Shown in pieces: positions 8,135-17,698 of a DNA stretch of 64,000 nucleotides. Position 1 is the first letter of the stretch. Every line of letters starts with the position of its first letter. The position numbers and the translations under genes are program-made. Source of the DNA: Aquipuribacter sp051216895 (GTDB taxonomy: Bacteria; Actinomycetota; Actinomycetes; Actinomycetales; JBBAYJ01); NCBI RefSeq assembly GCF_051216895.1, contig NZ_JBPKAO010000005.1:186001-250000 (forward strand). Reading direction: 5' to 3'. The notes under the pieces are model-generated. The model searched no databases, was not told the origin of the DNA, and saw nothing but the letters and a program-made list of their open reading frames with translations.

Positions 8135-9165
8135 GGGGCGAGCCGGGGCACGGGGTGGACCTGCGGCCGCTGGACCCGGTGCGCTCGATCAAGGTCAAGC
8201 TCGGCCTGGTCGTCGCGGCCAGCCTCGCGGTCGGTCTGCTGGTGGCCCAGCTGGGCCCGCGGGCGCTCGGCGTGCCGGTGCTGTGGACGCTGGTGCTCGC
8301 GATGGCGGTCGCCCTGCTGATCACCCACGTGCTGGCGCACGGCATGACGTCGCCGCTGCGCCAGATGACCGCCGCCGCCCGCGAGATGGCCGCCGGACGC
8401 CCCGCGACCGAGGTCGCCACCAGCAGCCGGGACGAGGTCGGCGAGCTGGCCCGGGCGTTCACCACGATGGCCCGGGAGATCGCCGAGGCCGACGAGCAGC
8501 GGCAGGCCCTGCTCGCCAACGTCGCCCACGAGCTGCGGACCCCGGTCGCCGCGCTGCGCGCCGAGCTGGAGAACCTCGTCGACGGGGTGCGCGTCGCCGA
8601 CGACGAGGCGCTCGGCGACGCGCTGGTGCAGGTCGAACGGATGGGGCTGCTGCTCGACGACCTGCTCGACCTGGCCCGTACCCAGGGCGGGGCCGAGCAG
8701 CTCGACCCCGCCGACGTCGACCTGGGGGTCCTGGTGAGCGAGGTGGTGGCGCAGGTCCGCAGCGCCCACCGGCACCGTCCGGTCGACGTCGACGTGCCGG
8801 CCGGCACCCGCGCCTGGGCCGACGAGCCGCGGCTGCGCCAGGTGCTGACCAACCTGCTGGACAACGCGTGCCGGCACGGTGGGACCGACGGTCGGGTGCG
8901 GGTGTCGGCCCGACCGGGGCCTGCCGCTGGCGCAGTGGTCGTCGAGGTGCAGGACGACGGCCCGGGCATCCCCGCCGAGCACCGGTCGGAGGTGTTCGAG
9001 CGGTTCCGGCGCGGCGGGGCCGGCCTGCCGGGCGACGGTGGCACCGGCCTCGGCCTGGCCATCGCCCGCTGGGCGGTGGCGCTGCACGGCGGGCGGATCG
9101 CGGTCGTCCCCGGCGAGGTGGGCTGCCGGGTGCGCGTCGAGCTGCCGGGGCGGGTGGACGCGTGA
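8131..9165 (+). CDS. Sensor histidine kinase (HAMP, HisKA, HATPase)
   Basis: 344 aa. Two transmembrane segments (about 24-43 and 50-70) with almost no extracytoplasmic loop, so it probably senses within the membrane or through another protein. HAMP linker follows, then HisKA with H133 in 'VAHELRTPVAALRAELE', and an ATPase domain with 'LTNLLDNACRHG' (N box), 'DDGPGIPAEH' (G1), 'FRRGG..GDGGTGLGLAIARW' (G2). GTG start overlaps the regulator's stop (GTGA) and its own stop overlaps the next gene's start, so the three genes are translationally coupled. Confidence 0.93.
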   Translation: MRGEPGHGVDLRPLDPVRSIKVKLGLVVAASLAVGLLVAQLGPRALGVPVLWTLVLAMAVALLITHVLAHGMTSPLRQMTAAAREMAAGRPATEVATSSRDEVGELARAFTTMAREIAEADEQRQALLANVAHELRTPVAALRAELENLVDGVRVADDEALGDALVQVERMGLLLDDLLDLARTQGGAEQLDPADVDLGVLVSEVVAQVRSAHRHRPVDVDVPAGTRAWADEPRLRQVLTNLLDNACRHGGTDGRVRVSARPGPAAGAVVVEVQDDGPGIPAEHRSEVFERFRRGGAGLPGDGGTGLGLAIARWAVALHGGRIAVVPGEVGCRVRVELPGRVDA

Positions 9166-10697
9166 GCGGCTTCGCTGGACCGGTCGCGGGCCCGTCGGGG
9201 GAGGGGGTCGCGGTGACGGCCGTGCCCGCCGCGGCACCACCCCCGGGGGTCCCGCCCGTCCTGGGCCCGCCGCGTCCGCCCTGGTGGCCGGCCCCGCAGC
9301 GCCGCACGCCGTGGTCGCTCCTGGCGGCCTGCGCCCTCACCGGGCTGCTGGCCTCGGCCACGCTGCTCGACCAGCGGGCCGGGCTCCCGCTCACGGTGCT
9401 GCTGCTGGGGGCCGTGGTCGTGGTCGTGCTGCACCGCCGCGGCCGCGCCGGGCTGCCCGGTGACCGGGCGGCGCTGGGGCTGGCCGGGCTGCTCGCCCTG
9501 GTGCCGTCGCTGCGCGCGGAGGGGCAGCTGGCCGCGCTGGGCACCGCGGCGTGCCTGGGCCTGCTGGCCATGGTGTCGCTGGAGCGAAGGGCCTGGTCCG
9601 GGCTGGCGGCCGCGCCCGTGCTCTGGGCCGTCTCGGGGTTCCGCGGCCTGGCGTGGCTCCTCCGGCGTCCCCCGGTGGCGGTGGGCGCACCCGCGCACCC
9701 GTGGGCGTGGGCCCGCGGGGCCGCCGCGGGGGTCGTCCTGGTCGTCGTGCTCGTGCAGCTGCTGGCCGCCGCGGACCCGGCGTTCGCGCGGCTGGTGGCC
9801 CTCCGGGTCCCCGACGAGCTCGGTCCCCGACTGGCGCTGGGGGTCCTGGCGGCCCTGATGGTGCTCGGGCTGGGTGTGGCGTCCCTGGCGCCGCCGTCCC
9901 CCGAGCGCGGCACCCCGCGTCCGAGCCCGTCCGCCGCGGAGTGGGCGCTGCCGCTGCTGCTGGCCGACGCCGTGCTGCTGCTGTTCCTGATCGTGCAGGG
10001 CGCGGTGCTGTTCGACCCCGAGGCCGCGCTGGCCGGCACCGGGGTCACCCCCGCGCAGTGGGCGCGCGAGGGCTTCGGGCAGCTGGTGGCGGTGACGGCC
10101 CTGCTGCTGCTGACGCTCGGCTGGTCGGCCCGTCGGGTCGACCGCGGCGACGCCCGGCAGGTCCGCCTGCTGCTGGTCGGGGGCGGGACGATGTCCCTGC
10201 TGGTCCTGGCGGTGGTGGCCGGCGCGCTGTCGCGGATGGCCTTCTACACCGGGCAGCTCGGCGCCACCTCCATGCGCCTGTACGTCGTGGTGTTCGAGGT
10301 CTGGCTCGCGGTGGTCGTCGTCCTGGTCGCCCTCACCTGGCTGACGCGGCGGTCGGGGCTGCTGCCGCGAGCCGTCGCGGTCACGGCGGGCGGCGCGGTG
10401 CTGCTGCTGGCGCTCGTCGGGCCGGACGCCACGGCGGCCTCGTACAACGTCGACCGGTTCTCCCGCAGCGGCGCCCTCGACCTGGCCTACCTGCAGGGCC
10501 TGTCCGCCGACGCCGTGCCGGCCGTGGCCCGGCTGCCCGAGCCCGAGCGCTCCTGCGTGCTCACCGCGATGGTGGGGTCGCCGCCGGACGCCTGGTACGC
10601 CGTCAACGTCGCCCGGCTGCGAGCGGCCCCGGTGCTGGACCCCGCGGGCCTCGCTGCGGGCGCGACCTGCCCGGCCGCCGGGAGCCGGACCCGCTGA
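9162..10697 (+). CDS. DUF4173-type polytopic membrane protein
   Basis: 511 aa with a Pro-rich N-terminus (to ~55) and about ten to twelve hydrophobic segments between residues 60 and 425. The features 'NVDRFSRSGALDLAYLQGLSADAVPAV' near the C-terminus and the overall architecture match DUF4153/DUF4173 membrane proteins. These are of unknown function but often sit next to OmpR-type two-component systems, as here. GTG start overlaps the kinase stop by 4 bases. A 17-bp tandem repeat begins at its stop codon. Confidence 0.78.
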   Translation: MSGFAGPVAGPSGEGVAVTAVPAAAPPPGVPPVLGPPRPPWWPAPQRRTPWSLLAACALTGLLASATLLDQRAGLPLTVLLLGAVVVVVLHRRGRAGLPGDRAALGLAGLLALVPSLRAEGQLAALGTAACLGLLAMVSLERRAWSGLAAAPVLWAVSGFRGLAWLLRRPPVAVGAPAHPWAWARGAAAGVVLVVVLVQLLAAADPAFARLVALRVPDELGPRLALGVLAALMVLGLGVASLAPPSPERGTPRPSPSAAEWALPLLLADAVLLLFLIVQGAVLFDPEAALAGTGVTPAQWAREGFGQLVAVTALLLLTLGWSARRVDRGDARQVRLLLVGGGTMSLLVLAVVAGALSRMAFYTGQLGATSMRLYVVVFEVWLAVVVVLVALTWLTRRSGLLPRAVAVTAGGAVLLLALVGPDATAASYNVDRFSRSGALDLAYLQGLSADAVPAVARLPEPERSCVLTAMVGSPPDAWYAVNVARLRAAPVLDPAGLAAGATCPAAGSRTR

Positions 10698-10726
10698 GGG
10701 GCCGGTCCCGCTGAGGGGCCGGTCCC
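10693..10726 (+). repeat. Tandem direct repeat, 2 x 17 bp, spanning a stop codon
   Basis: The unit GCTGAGGGGCCGGTCCC occurs twice back to back, starting in the last codons of the DUF4173-type gene. Each unit contains GGGGCCGGTCCC, an almost perfect palindrome, so the pair could act as a weak double hairpin after the operon. Confidence 0.8.
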
Positions 10727-10816
10727 GTCGTCCGACGCGGCGTCGTCCGCGTGCCGCGGTGGTGGCGCCGGTGCCCCAGGGCCCAGGGTGGGTGGTCGTC
10801 GACGAGAGGTGCCCCC

Positions 10817-13396
10817 ATGTCCGTCACCACCCGGTCGCTGCACGACGGCTGGACCCTGCGCCCGGCCGACGGCCCGGTCCCCGACCACGTCCGTGACGCC
10901 GGCGTGGTGCCCGCGACCGTGCCGGGGACGGTCCACACCGACCTGCTCGCCGCCGGGCTGGTGCCGGACCCGTACCTGGACGACAACGAGGCCCTGCTGG
11001 CCTGGATCGGGCTCACGGACTGGGTCTACGAGACGACGTTCGACTGGCAGCCCGGGGCGGGCGAGCGGCGTTCGCTGGTGTGGCACGGGCTGGACACGGT
11101 GGCGGACGTCGAGCTCAACGGCTCGCCGCTGCTGGAGGCGGCGAACCAGCACCGCACCCACGTCGTGGACGTCACCGACCGGCTCGTCGTCGGTGCGAAC
11201 ACCTTGACGGTGCGGTTCGCCAGCGCCGTCCGGTACGCCGACGCGCAGTCCCTGGCGCTGGGTACCCGCCCGCACGTCAACCACCACCCGTACAACGCGG
11301 TCCGCAAGATGGCCTGCAACTTCGGCTGGGACTGGGGCCCGGACCTGGTGACGGCGGGGATCTGGAAGCCGGTCGAGCTGCTCGAGTGGTCCACGGCCCG
11401 GGTCGTCGGCGTGCGGCCGACCACGTCGCTGGTCGACGGGGGAGGACGGCTGCGGGTGGCGGTGGACCTGGAGCACGCGCCCGGGGCGTCCGGGGACCTG
11501 ACGGTGCGGGTGTCGGTCACGGGACCCGGTGCGACCGGTGCCGGTCAGGTGCAGGTCTCGTCCGGGGCGACCACCGTGGACCTGGACGTCGACGTGCCGG
11601 GTGCGCAGCCGTGGTGGCCGCGCAGCCACGGCGACCAGCCCCTGTCCGACGTCGTGGTCGGGCTCGTCGACGACCGCGGTGAGGTGATCGCCGACTGGCA
11701 CGGCCGGGTCGGGTTCCGCGACGTGGAGTGGCGCAGCACCCCCGACGAGGCCGGTACCGCGTTCACGCTGCTGGTGAACGGGGAGCCGGTGTTCGTGCGC
11801 GGCGTCAACTGGATCCCCGACGACGCGTTCCCGCACCGCGTCGACCGGGCCCGCTACGCGCGTCGCCTTGAGCAGGCCGAGGATGCCGGGGTCAACCTGG
11901 TCCGGGTGTGGGGCGGCGGCATCTACGAGGCCGACGCGTTCTACGACGAGTGCGACGAGCGGGGGCTGCTGGTCTGGCAGGACTTCCTGTTCGCGTGCGC
12001 CTGCTACGCGGAGGAGGAGCCCCTGCGCGGCGAGGTCGTCGCCGAGGTCCGCGACAACGTCACCCGGCTGTCGCCGCACCCGAGCCTGGTGCTGTGGAAC
12101 GGCGGCAACGAGAACCTGTGGGGCTTCGTGGACTGGGAGTGGGAGGTGCGCCTGGACGGCAAGACCTGGGGGGAGGGCTACTACTCCCGGCTGCTGCCGG
12201 ACCTGCTGGCCGAGCTGGACCCGGGCCGGTCCTACGTGCCGGGCAGCCCGTTCTCCCCTGCCGGGCCGGGCGGCGAGGTCCGTCATCCCAACGCCGACGC
12301 CCACGGCCTGACGCACGTGTGGGACGTGTGGAACGAGCGCGACTACCTGGACTACCGGGCGCACCGGCCGCGGTTCACGAGCGAGTTCGGCTGGCAGGGC
12401 CCGCCCACCTGGTCGACGTTGCGACGGTCGGTGTCCGACGAGCCGTTGACGCCGCAGTCGCCGGGCATGCTCGTGCACCAGAAGGCGATGGAGGGCCAGC
12501 GCAAGCTCGAGCGGGGCCTGGTCCGTCACCTGCCGGTGCCCGACCACATGCGGGACTGGCACTGGGCGATGTCGCTCAACCAGGCGCGCGCGGTGCGGAC
12601 CGCGGTGGAGCACCTGCGGGCGCTCGGCCCGCACTGCTCCGGCAGCATCGTGTGGCAGCTGAACGACTGCTGGCCGGTGACGTCGTGGTCGGCCGTCGAC
12701 GGCGACGGGCGCGCGAAGCCCACGCTGTACGCGCTGCGCCACGCCCACGCCGACCGGCTGGTCACGGTGCAGCCGCGCGGGGACGACCTGGCCGTCGTGG
12801 TGGTCGACGACCACGCCGACGCGCTGGTCGGTGAGCTGGTCGTGCGGCGGCTCGGGCTGGACGGCACGGAGCTCGCGTCGGTGACGCTGCCGGTGGACGT
12901 CCCGGCCCGGGCGACCCGTGAGGTCGTCGTCCCGGCCGACGTGGCCGGACCGGGCGACCCGCGGGGCGAGGTGCTCGTGGCGACGTTCCAGGACGGCGGG
13001 GGCGGGGGCGGTGCGGTCGGTCGGGCCGTCGCAGGCTCGGCCGCTCGGGTGCCCGGCGAGACGGTCGGGTCGGAGCCGGCGGTCGCGGCGAGGGCGTTCT
13101 GGTGGTTCGCCGAGGACCGGGACCTCCCGCTGCCCGTCCTGCCGTTCCGCGCGACCGTGACGACGGTCCGGGACGGGTACCGGGTGGACGTCGAGGCCCT
13201 CGACCTCGTCAAGGACCTCGCGCTGCTGGCCGACGGCGTCGACCCCGAGGCGGTGGTCGACGACATGCTCCTGACCCTGCTGCCGGGGGAGCGCGTCTCG
13301 TTGCTCGTGCGCTGCCGCCCGCTCGCCGACCCGGACTCCCTGCTCGACCGTGAGGTGCTGCGCTGCGCCAACGACCTGCTGGGCGGGCGCGGCTGA
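10817..13396 (+). CDS. Beta-mannosidase (glycoside hydrolase family 2)
   Basis: 859 aa, normal for GH2 beta-mannosidases, which release mannose from the non-reducing end of beta-mannosides. N-terminal sugar-binding-type domain ('VPATVPGTVHTDLLAAGLVPDPY' region), 'CNFGWDWGPDL' characteristic of the mannosidase subfamily, catalytic acid/base in 'WNGGNENLWG' (E432) and nucleophile in 'FTSEFGWQG' (E523). No signal peptide, so cytoplasmic. The ATG has only a weak GAGAGG upstream. A Gly-rich loop near residues 730-740 is a low-complexity insertion. No transporter gene is adjacent. Confidence 0.93.
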   Translation: MSVTTRSLHDGWTLRPADGPVPDHVRDAGVVPATVPGTVHTDLLAAGLVPDPYLDDNEALLAWIGLTDWVYETTFDWQPGAGERRSLVWHGLDTVADVELNGSPLLEAANQHRTHVVDVTDRLVVGANTLTVRFASAVRYADAQSLALGTRPHVNHHPYNAVRKMACNFGWDWGPDLVTAGIWKPVELLEWSTARVVGVRPTTSLVDGGGRLRVAVDLEHAPGASGDLTVRVSVTGPGATGAGQVQVSSGATTVDLDVDVPGAQPWWPRSHGDQPLSDVVVGLVDDRGEVIADWHGRVGFRDVEWRSTPDEAGTAFTLLVNGEPVFVRGVNWIPDDAFPHRVDRARYARRLEQAEDAGVNLVRVWGGGIYEADAFYDECDERGLLVWQDFLFACACYAEEEPLRGEVVAEVRDNVTRLSPHPSLVLWNGGNENLWGFVDWEWEVRLDGKTWGEGYYSRLLPDLLAELDPGRSYVPGSPFSPAGPGGEVRHPNADAHGLTHVWDVWNERDYLDYRAHRPRFTSEFGWQGPPTWSTLRRSVSDEPLTPQSPGMLVHQKAMEGQRKLERGLVRHLPVPDHMRDWHWAMSLNQARAVRTAVEHLRALGPHCSGSIVWQLNDCWPVTSWSAVDGDGRAKPTLYALRHAHADRLVTVQPRGDDLAVVVVDDHADALVGELVVRRLGLDGTELASVTLPVDVPARATREVVVPADVAGPGDPRGEVLVATFQDGGGGGGAVGRAVAGSAARVPGETVGSEPAVAARAFWWFAEDRDLPLPVLPFRATVTTVRDGYRVDVEALDLVKDLALLADGVDPEAVVDDMLLTLLPGERVSLLVRCRPLADPDSLLDREVLRCANDLLGGRG

Positions 13397-13416
13397 GCGT
13401 CACCGCCGGGCGGGGC

Positions 13417-14892
13417 TCAGCGCAGCCGCGGCAGCAACGGCCCGGGCCGGCGTCGCCGGAGGCAGCCCTGCCACACGCCCCAGCCGTAGGCCAGGTCGTC
13501 CAGGCGGCGGGCCAGGACGTAGCGCGGCAGGTCGAGGGCGGGTCGGGTGCGCCGGTGGTCCAGGACGCCGTCCACCACCGCCGCGACCAGTACGGCCCGG
13601 CGGGCCCGGCGGGAGACCAGGCAGGCCAGGGCCGACAGCGGCCACCAGGTGCGCACCAGCGCCGACGCCGTCTGCAGCAGCGCCCCCACCGTGGTGCGCG
13701 GCGCAGTGCGCACCGCGGCCTCGACCGGGTGGGGGCAGGCCCGCAGCCGCCGGGCCAGCCGGGCCGTCGCCGCGGCCTGGACCGCCACCGCGACCGGCAC
13801 CGACCAGGGCCGCTGGGCCAGCAGGGCCGCGACCAGCAGCGCCGACCACAGCGGGGTGGCCAGCGGCGGCACCTGGCCGGGGTGGCGCAGGTCGAGCTCG
13901 GCGGCGCCCGTGCCGTAGAACGCCTTGCGCCGCAGCCACGCCCCGACCCGGGTGCGGTGGTCGTGACGCACCGTCGAGGCGGGCTCGTAGCGGCACCGCC
14001 AGCCCTGCTCGTGGACCCGCCAGAGCAAGTCGACGTCCTCGGCCACCCGCAGGGTCTCGTCGAAGCCGTCGCCCAGCGCGCGGACCCGGGCCACGAGCGC
14101 CGCGCTCGGCACGTAGGACACGCGCCCGCCGGGCTGCACCCGGGCCGGGCGCGGGCCCAGGTCGAGCGACGAGCGGGCGTGCTCGTAGGCCGCGACCCAC
14201 CCCGACCCGGCCGTCGTCCCCGCGGGCGGCCCGGACGCCCCGGACGCTCCGGACGCCCCGGGCGGCCCGCCGACGAGTCCGGCGATGCGCGGGGCGACGA
14301 GGCCGACCAAAGGGTCCGCCAGCTGGCCGAGCAGCGGGTCGAGCCAGCCCGGGTCGGGCACGACGTCGGAGTCCAGGAACGCGACCACGTCCGTGCGCAC
14401 CTCGCGCAGGCCCGTGTTGCGGGCGGCGGCCGGCCCGCGGGACGTCGGGTGGCGCAGCAGGGTGCGACCGGGGCCGGTGACGACCCGCGCCGTGGGTCCG
14501 GGGTCCGACGACCCGTCGTCCACCACCACGACCTGGCCGACCGGCGGCAGCGACGCCAGCAGCCGCGCCAGCCCGGCCGGGTTGTCCCGGACCGGGACCA
14601 CCACGGTGACGTCGGCCGCCGTGGGGCACCCGGGCAGGCCGGGGTCGGCCTCGGGGTGGGCGAGGCCGCGGTCGGTGAGCCGCCGGGCCAGCACCCCGGC
14701 GACCCGGTCGGTGACGACCACGCGCCCGTCGACGACGCGGGACACCGCCGCCGGGCGCAGCACCAGCATGACCGCGGGGGACCCGCCCAGCAGGATGCGG
14801 CCCCCGTCGCCGCTGACGACGTCGGGGTCCAGGACGCACACCGTGCCCACCGGCACCGGGCCGTCCCCCGGCCCGCGGGCCGTGGTGCTCAC
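13417..14892 (-). CDS. mftF: Mycofactocin glycosyltransferase MftF
   Basis: 491 aa, GT2-type. Core motifs 'VTVVVPVRDNPAGLARLLASL', 'VVVDDGSSDP', 'RNTGLREV..VVAFLDSDVVPDPGWL' (DxD-type) and 'VAEDVDLLWRVHEQGW' define the catalytic domain; a hydrophobic C-terminal half suggests membrane association. MftF adds the oligoglucose chain to premycofactocin. It closes the mft operon; its GTG overlaps the SDR stop by 4 bases. A Gly/Ala/Ser/Pro-rich stretch near residue 220 looks like an unstructured insertion. The facing beta-mannosidase gene ends 20 nt away. Confidence 0.92.
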   Translation of the reverse strand: MSTTARGPGDGPVPVGTVCVLDPDVVSGDGGRILLGGSPAVMLVLRPAAVSRVVDGRVVVTDRVAGVLARRLTDRGLAHPEADPGLPGCPTAADVTVVVPVRDNPAGLARLLASLPPVGQVVVVDDGSSDPGPTARVVTGPGRTLLRHPTSRGPAAARNTGLREVRTDVVAFLDSDVVPDPGWLDPLLGQLADPLVGLVAPRIAGLVGGPPGASGASGASGPPAGTTAGSGWVAAYEHARSSLDLGPRPARVQPGGRVSYVPSAALVARVRALGDGFDETLRVAEDVDLLWRVHEQGWRCRYEPASTVRHDHRTRVGAWLRRKAFYGTGAAELDLRHPGQVPPLATPLWSALLVAALLAQRPWSVPVAVAVQAAATARLARRLRACPHPVEAAVRTAPRTTVGALLQTASALVRTWWPLSALACLVSRRARRAVLVAAVVDGVLDHRRTRPALDLPRYVLARRLDDLAYGWGVWQGCLRRRRPGPLLPRLR

Positions 14893-15707
14893 CCCGCGAA
14901 CCCGCCGTCGGCGTGGACCACCGTGCCCGTGACCGCCGAGGCGGCCGGGGAGCACAGCCACGCCACCGTGGCCGCGACCTCGGCCGTGTCCAGCACCCGT
15001 CCCCCCTGCCGCTCGGCCAGCTGCGTCAGGCCCGCGTCGCCCGCCAGGCCGTACAGGTCGGCGGTGGCCCGCAGCATGGGCGTGGCCGTCGACCCGGGGG
15101 ACACGGCCGTCGCGGTGACCCCGGTGCCCACCAGGTCCGCCGCCAGCCCGCGCACCAGCCCGAGCACCGCGTGCTTGGCCGCGCAGTAGGCCGCCAGGTG
15201 CCACAGGCCGGTGTGCGCGGCCGCCGAGGCCAGGGCGACGACCCGCCCCTGCCGCGGTGCGGGGCGCTCGAGCATCACGGGGACCGCGGCCTGCACCAGG
15301 TGCAGCACCCCCAGCACGTCGACGTCGAGCAGGGCGTGCACCTGCGCCGCCGGGGTCTGCCACAGCGGCTGCCCGCCCGCCACCACGGCCGCGGCGGCGA
15401 CAGCCACGTCGAGGCCGCCGAAGCGCTCGCGGGCCACGTCCACGGCGCCGCGCACCGCGTCCGGGTCGCGGACGTCGGCGATGACGGTGACGACCTGGCG
15501 CGGCCACCGCGCGGCCAGCGCGTCCAGGTCCTCGGGCCGGGACAGCGGGTAGCCGACGGCGGGGTCGTCGGCGCACGAGTCGACGGCCACGACGGACAGC
15601 CCGTCGGCCACGAGCGCCGCGACGGTGGCGGCGCCGATGCCCCGGCCGGCCCCGGTGACCACGGCCACGCGACGGGCCCCGGGCGGTGCGGCAGCCACGG
15701 CCGTCAC
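14889..15707 (-). CDS. SDR oxidoreductase inside the mycofactocin operon
   Basis: 272 aa short-chain dehydrogenase. Cofactor site 'VVTGAGRGIG' (about 17-26), 'DVRD' at the adenine-binding position, catalytic Ser in 'ALASAAAHTG' and 'YCAAKHA' for Tyr/Lys; C-terminal 'HADGGFAG' is usual. Mycofactocin-linked SDRs hold NAD tightly and pass electrons to mycofactocin; here one is encoded between mftE and mftF, coupled by GTGA overlaps at both ends, so it is co-produced with the cofactor. The usual occupant of this region in some clusters, the GMC oxidoreductase MftG, is absent. Substrate unknown. Confidence 0.88.
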   Translation of the reverse strand: MTAVAAAPPGARRVAVVTGAGRGIGAATVAALVADGLSVVAVDSCADDPAVGYPLSRPEDLDALAARWPRQVVTVIADVRDPDAVRGAVDVARERFGGLDVAVAAAAVVAGGQPLWQTPAAQVHALLDVDVLGVLHLVQAAVPVMLERPAPRQGRVVALASAAAHTGLWHLAAYCAAKHAVLGLVRGLAADLVGTGVTATAVSPGSTATPMLRATADLYGLAGDAGLTQLAERQGGRVLDTAEVAATVAWLCSPAASAVTGTVVHADGGFAG

Positions 15708-16462
15708 GCCGACCGGGGCGACGCGACGGCCAGCAACCGGCCGTCCGCCCCGACCTGCCAGGCCGTCGTGGCCCTGCGCGCGCGCACCAGCATGTCCGCC
15801 AGGGCTGCGGCACCTTCGGCCGGGTCGGCGCCCGTGGGGTCGCCCAGGACGCCGTTGGCGCTGACCCCCCGCACCCCGTCGGCGCGCAGCCGACCGAGCA
15901 GCTGCTCGACCGGGGCCACCACGCCGGGCCGGGCCCGACCGGTGCGCACGTCGGCGGGGGCCAGGTGCAGCAGCAGCGAGGTCTCCGTGCGGCCGGCGTG
16001 CGCGTCCGGGGCGGGCACGGCCGACCGTGGCACCGTGCACGGCCACCAGGCGGCGTCCGACCCCTCCTGCCGCAGCAGGTCGACGGCCCCGGCCAGCGCC
16101 CGGGCGTTGCCGCCGTGCCCGTTGACCAGCAGCAGCCGCCCGGACCACGACCGCGCGGACCGGCCGAGCTCGACCACGGCCAGCCGCAGCACCTCCAGGC
16201 CCACCGACACCGTGCCGGGGAACCCGTCGTGCTCCCCGCTGGCGCCGTAGGCGAGGGGAGGCGCCAGCACGGGGTCCAGGTCGGGGTGGTCCGCGTGCAG
16301 GTCCTGCACCAGGGCCCGGGCGAGCGCCTCCGCGACCACGGAGTCGGTGCCCAGGGGCAGGTGCGGTCCGTGCTGCTCGGTCGAGCCCACCGGGACCACC
16401 AGCAGCGGCCGACGACCCTCGAGCTCGGTCCAGGTCAGGCGGGCGAGCGTGGGGACGCTCAC
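15704..16462 (-). CDS. mftE: Mycofactocin peptidase MftE (creatininase family)
   Basis: 252 aa. Metal-binding motifs of the creatininase fold are clear: 'STEQHGPHLPLGTDS' and 'LLVNGHGGN', plus 'HAGRTETSLLL'. MftE removes the C-terminal Val-Tyr dipeptide from the MftA precursor to give AHDP. The GTG start overlaps the mftD stop by 4 bases and its stop overlaps the SDR start. Confidence 0.94.
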   Translation of the reverse strand: MSVPTLARLTWTELEGRRPLLVVPVGSTEQHGPHLPLGTDSVVAEALARALVQDLHADHPDLDPVLAPPLAYGASGEHDGFPGTVSVGLEVLRLAVVELGRSARSWSGRLLLVNGHGGNARALAGAVDLLRQEGSDAAWWPCTVPRSAVPAPDAHAGRTETSLLLHLAPADVRTGRARPGVVAPVEQLLGRLRADGVRGVSANGVLGDPTGADPAEGAAALADMLVRARRATTAWQVGADGRLLAVASPRSA

Positions 16463-17646
16463 GCCGACGTCCCGACCCCCAGCTCCCGCACGAAGCCGGG
16501 AGGGACCAGGACGTCGTCGGGGGTCAGGTCGCGGATGCTGCCGTGGCCGAGCGCGAGCAGCGTGGAGTCGATGCCGCCCCGCAGCACGTCCAGCACGTTC
16601 TCGACCCCGGCCTGGCCGTTGGCGGCCAGCCCCCACAGGTAGGCGCGCCCGATCATGACCGCCCGGGCCCCCAGCGCGACGGCCTTGACGACGTCGCTGC
16701 CCCGGCGGATGCCGCCGTCCAGCACCACCTCGACCTGGTCACCGACCGCGTCGACCACCGAGGGCAGCATGCGGATGGGGGCCGGGGTGCCGTCGAGGTT
16801 GTTGCCGCCGTGGTTGGACACCGAGATCGCCGTCACGTCCGCGTCGACCGCGCGCCGGGCGTCGTCCACGCGCGAGATGCCCTTGAGCATGAACGGCCCG
16901 CCCCACTGCTCGCGCAGCCAGGCCACGTCGTCCCATGACGGCGGCGGCGTCATCATCCACTCGCCGTAGGCACCGAAGAACGTCGGCGCCTGCTTGCCGG
17001 GCTCGCCGATGTTGGGGGCCCGCAGGTCGGGGATGCCGCCGGAGCGCAGGAACCGGTACAGGAACCGCGGCCGCACGAGGGCCTCCGGGGCGAACCGGGC
17101 CATCGCCTTGAGGTCCATCGTCTCCGGGATGGTCGGGCTGCCCCAGTCCCGGCCGTGGCTGAACGACCAGTCGAGGGTGACGATCAGCCCCTTCGCGCCG
17201 GCCGCCCTGGCCCGGTCCAGCCGCCGCACGATCGTGTCCTTGTCGCCCTGCCAGTACACCTGGAAGAACGTCTGCGGGTTCGCCGCCACCACCTCGTGCA
17301 GCGGCTTGCTGGCGAACGAGCTGAGCCCGATGACCGTGCCGCGGGCGGCCGCGGCCCGGGCCACGGCGACCTCGCCGTCGGGGTGCACGGCCTGCACCCC
17401 GGTGGGGGAGCAGATCACCGGCAGCGAGATGGCCTGGCCCATGACGCTCGTGCTCAGGTCGCGCTCCGCGTGCGCCCCCGCCACGTGGGGGGCGAAGCCC
17501 AGCTCGCCGAACGCGGTGAGGTTGTCCTGGTAGCTGACCCCCCGCTCCGAGCCCGCCAGCAGGGCCTTGTAGACCGAGCGGGGCAGCCGCTTCTTCGCGC
17601 GGCGCTGCGCCTCGGCCACCGTCTCGAACCAGGCCGCGTTGCCCAT
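16459..17646 (-). CDS. mftD: Mycofactocin maturation dehydrogenase MftD
   Basis: 395 aa FMN-dependent enzyme of the lactate dehydrogenase / glycolate oxidase family. It deaminates AHDP to premycofactocin, the redox-active form. FMN-binding and catalytic features include 'VICSPTGVQAVHPDGE', 'SVSNHGGNNLDGTP' (catalytic His) and 'VVLDGGIRRGSDVVKA', then 'AVMIGRAYLWGLA'. Start ATG has GGAGGAA 6 nt upstream and lies 52 nt after mftC, the only real gap within the operon. Confidence 0.95.
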   Translation of the reverse strand: MGNAAWFETVAEAQRRAKKRLPRSVYKALLAGSERGVSYQDNLTAFGELGFAPHVAGAHAERDLSTSVMGQAISLPVICSPTGVQAVHPDGEVAVARAAAARGTVIGLSSFASKPLHEVVAANPQTFFQVYWQGDKDTIVRRLDRARAAGAKGLIVTLDWSFSHGRDWGSPTIPETMDLKAMARFAPEALVRPRFLYRFLRSGGIPDLRAPNIGEPGKQAPTFFGAYGEWMMTPPPSWDDVAWLREQWGGPFMLKGISRVDDARRAVDADVTAISVSNHGGNNLDGTPAPIRMLPSVVDAVGDQVEVVLDGGIRRGSDVVKAVALGARAVMIGRAYLWGLAANGQAGVENVLDVLRGGIDSTLLALGHGSIRDLTPDDVLVPPGFVRELGVGTSA

Positions 17647-17698
17647 GGGGGTTCCTCCGTCGTCTGTGGTGCGCGGGGTGGTGCGGTCGGTCCGGGGC

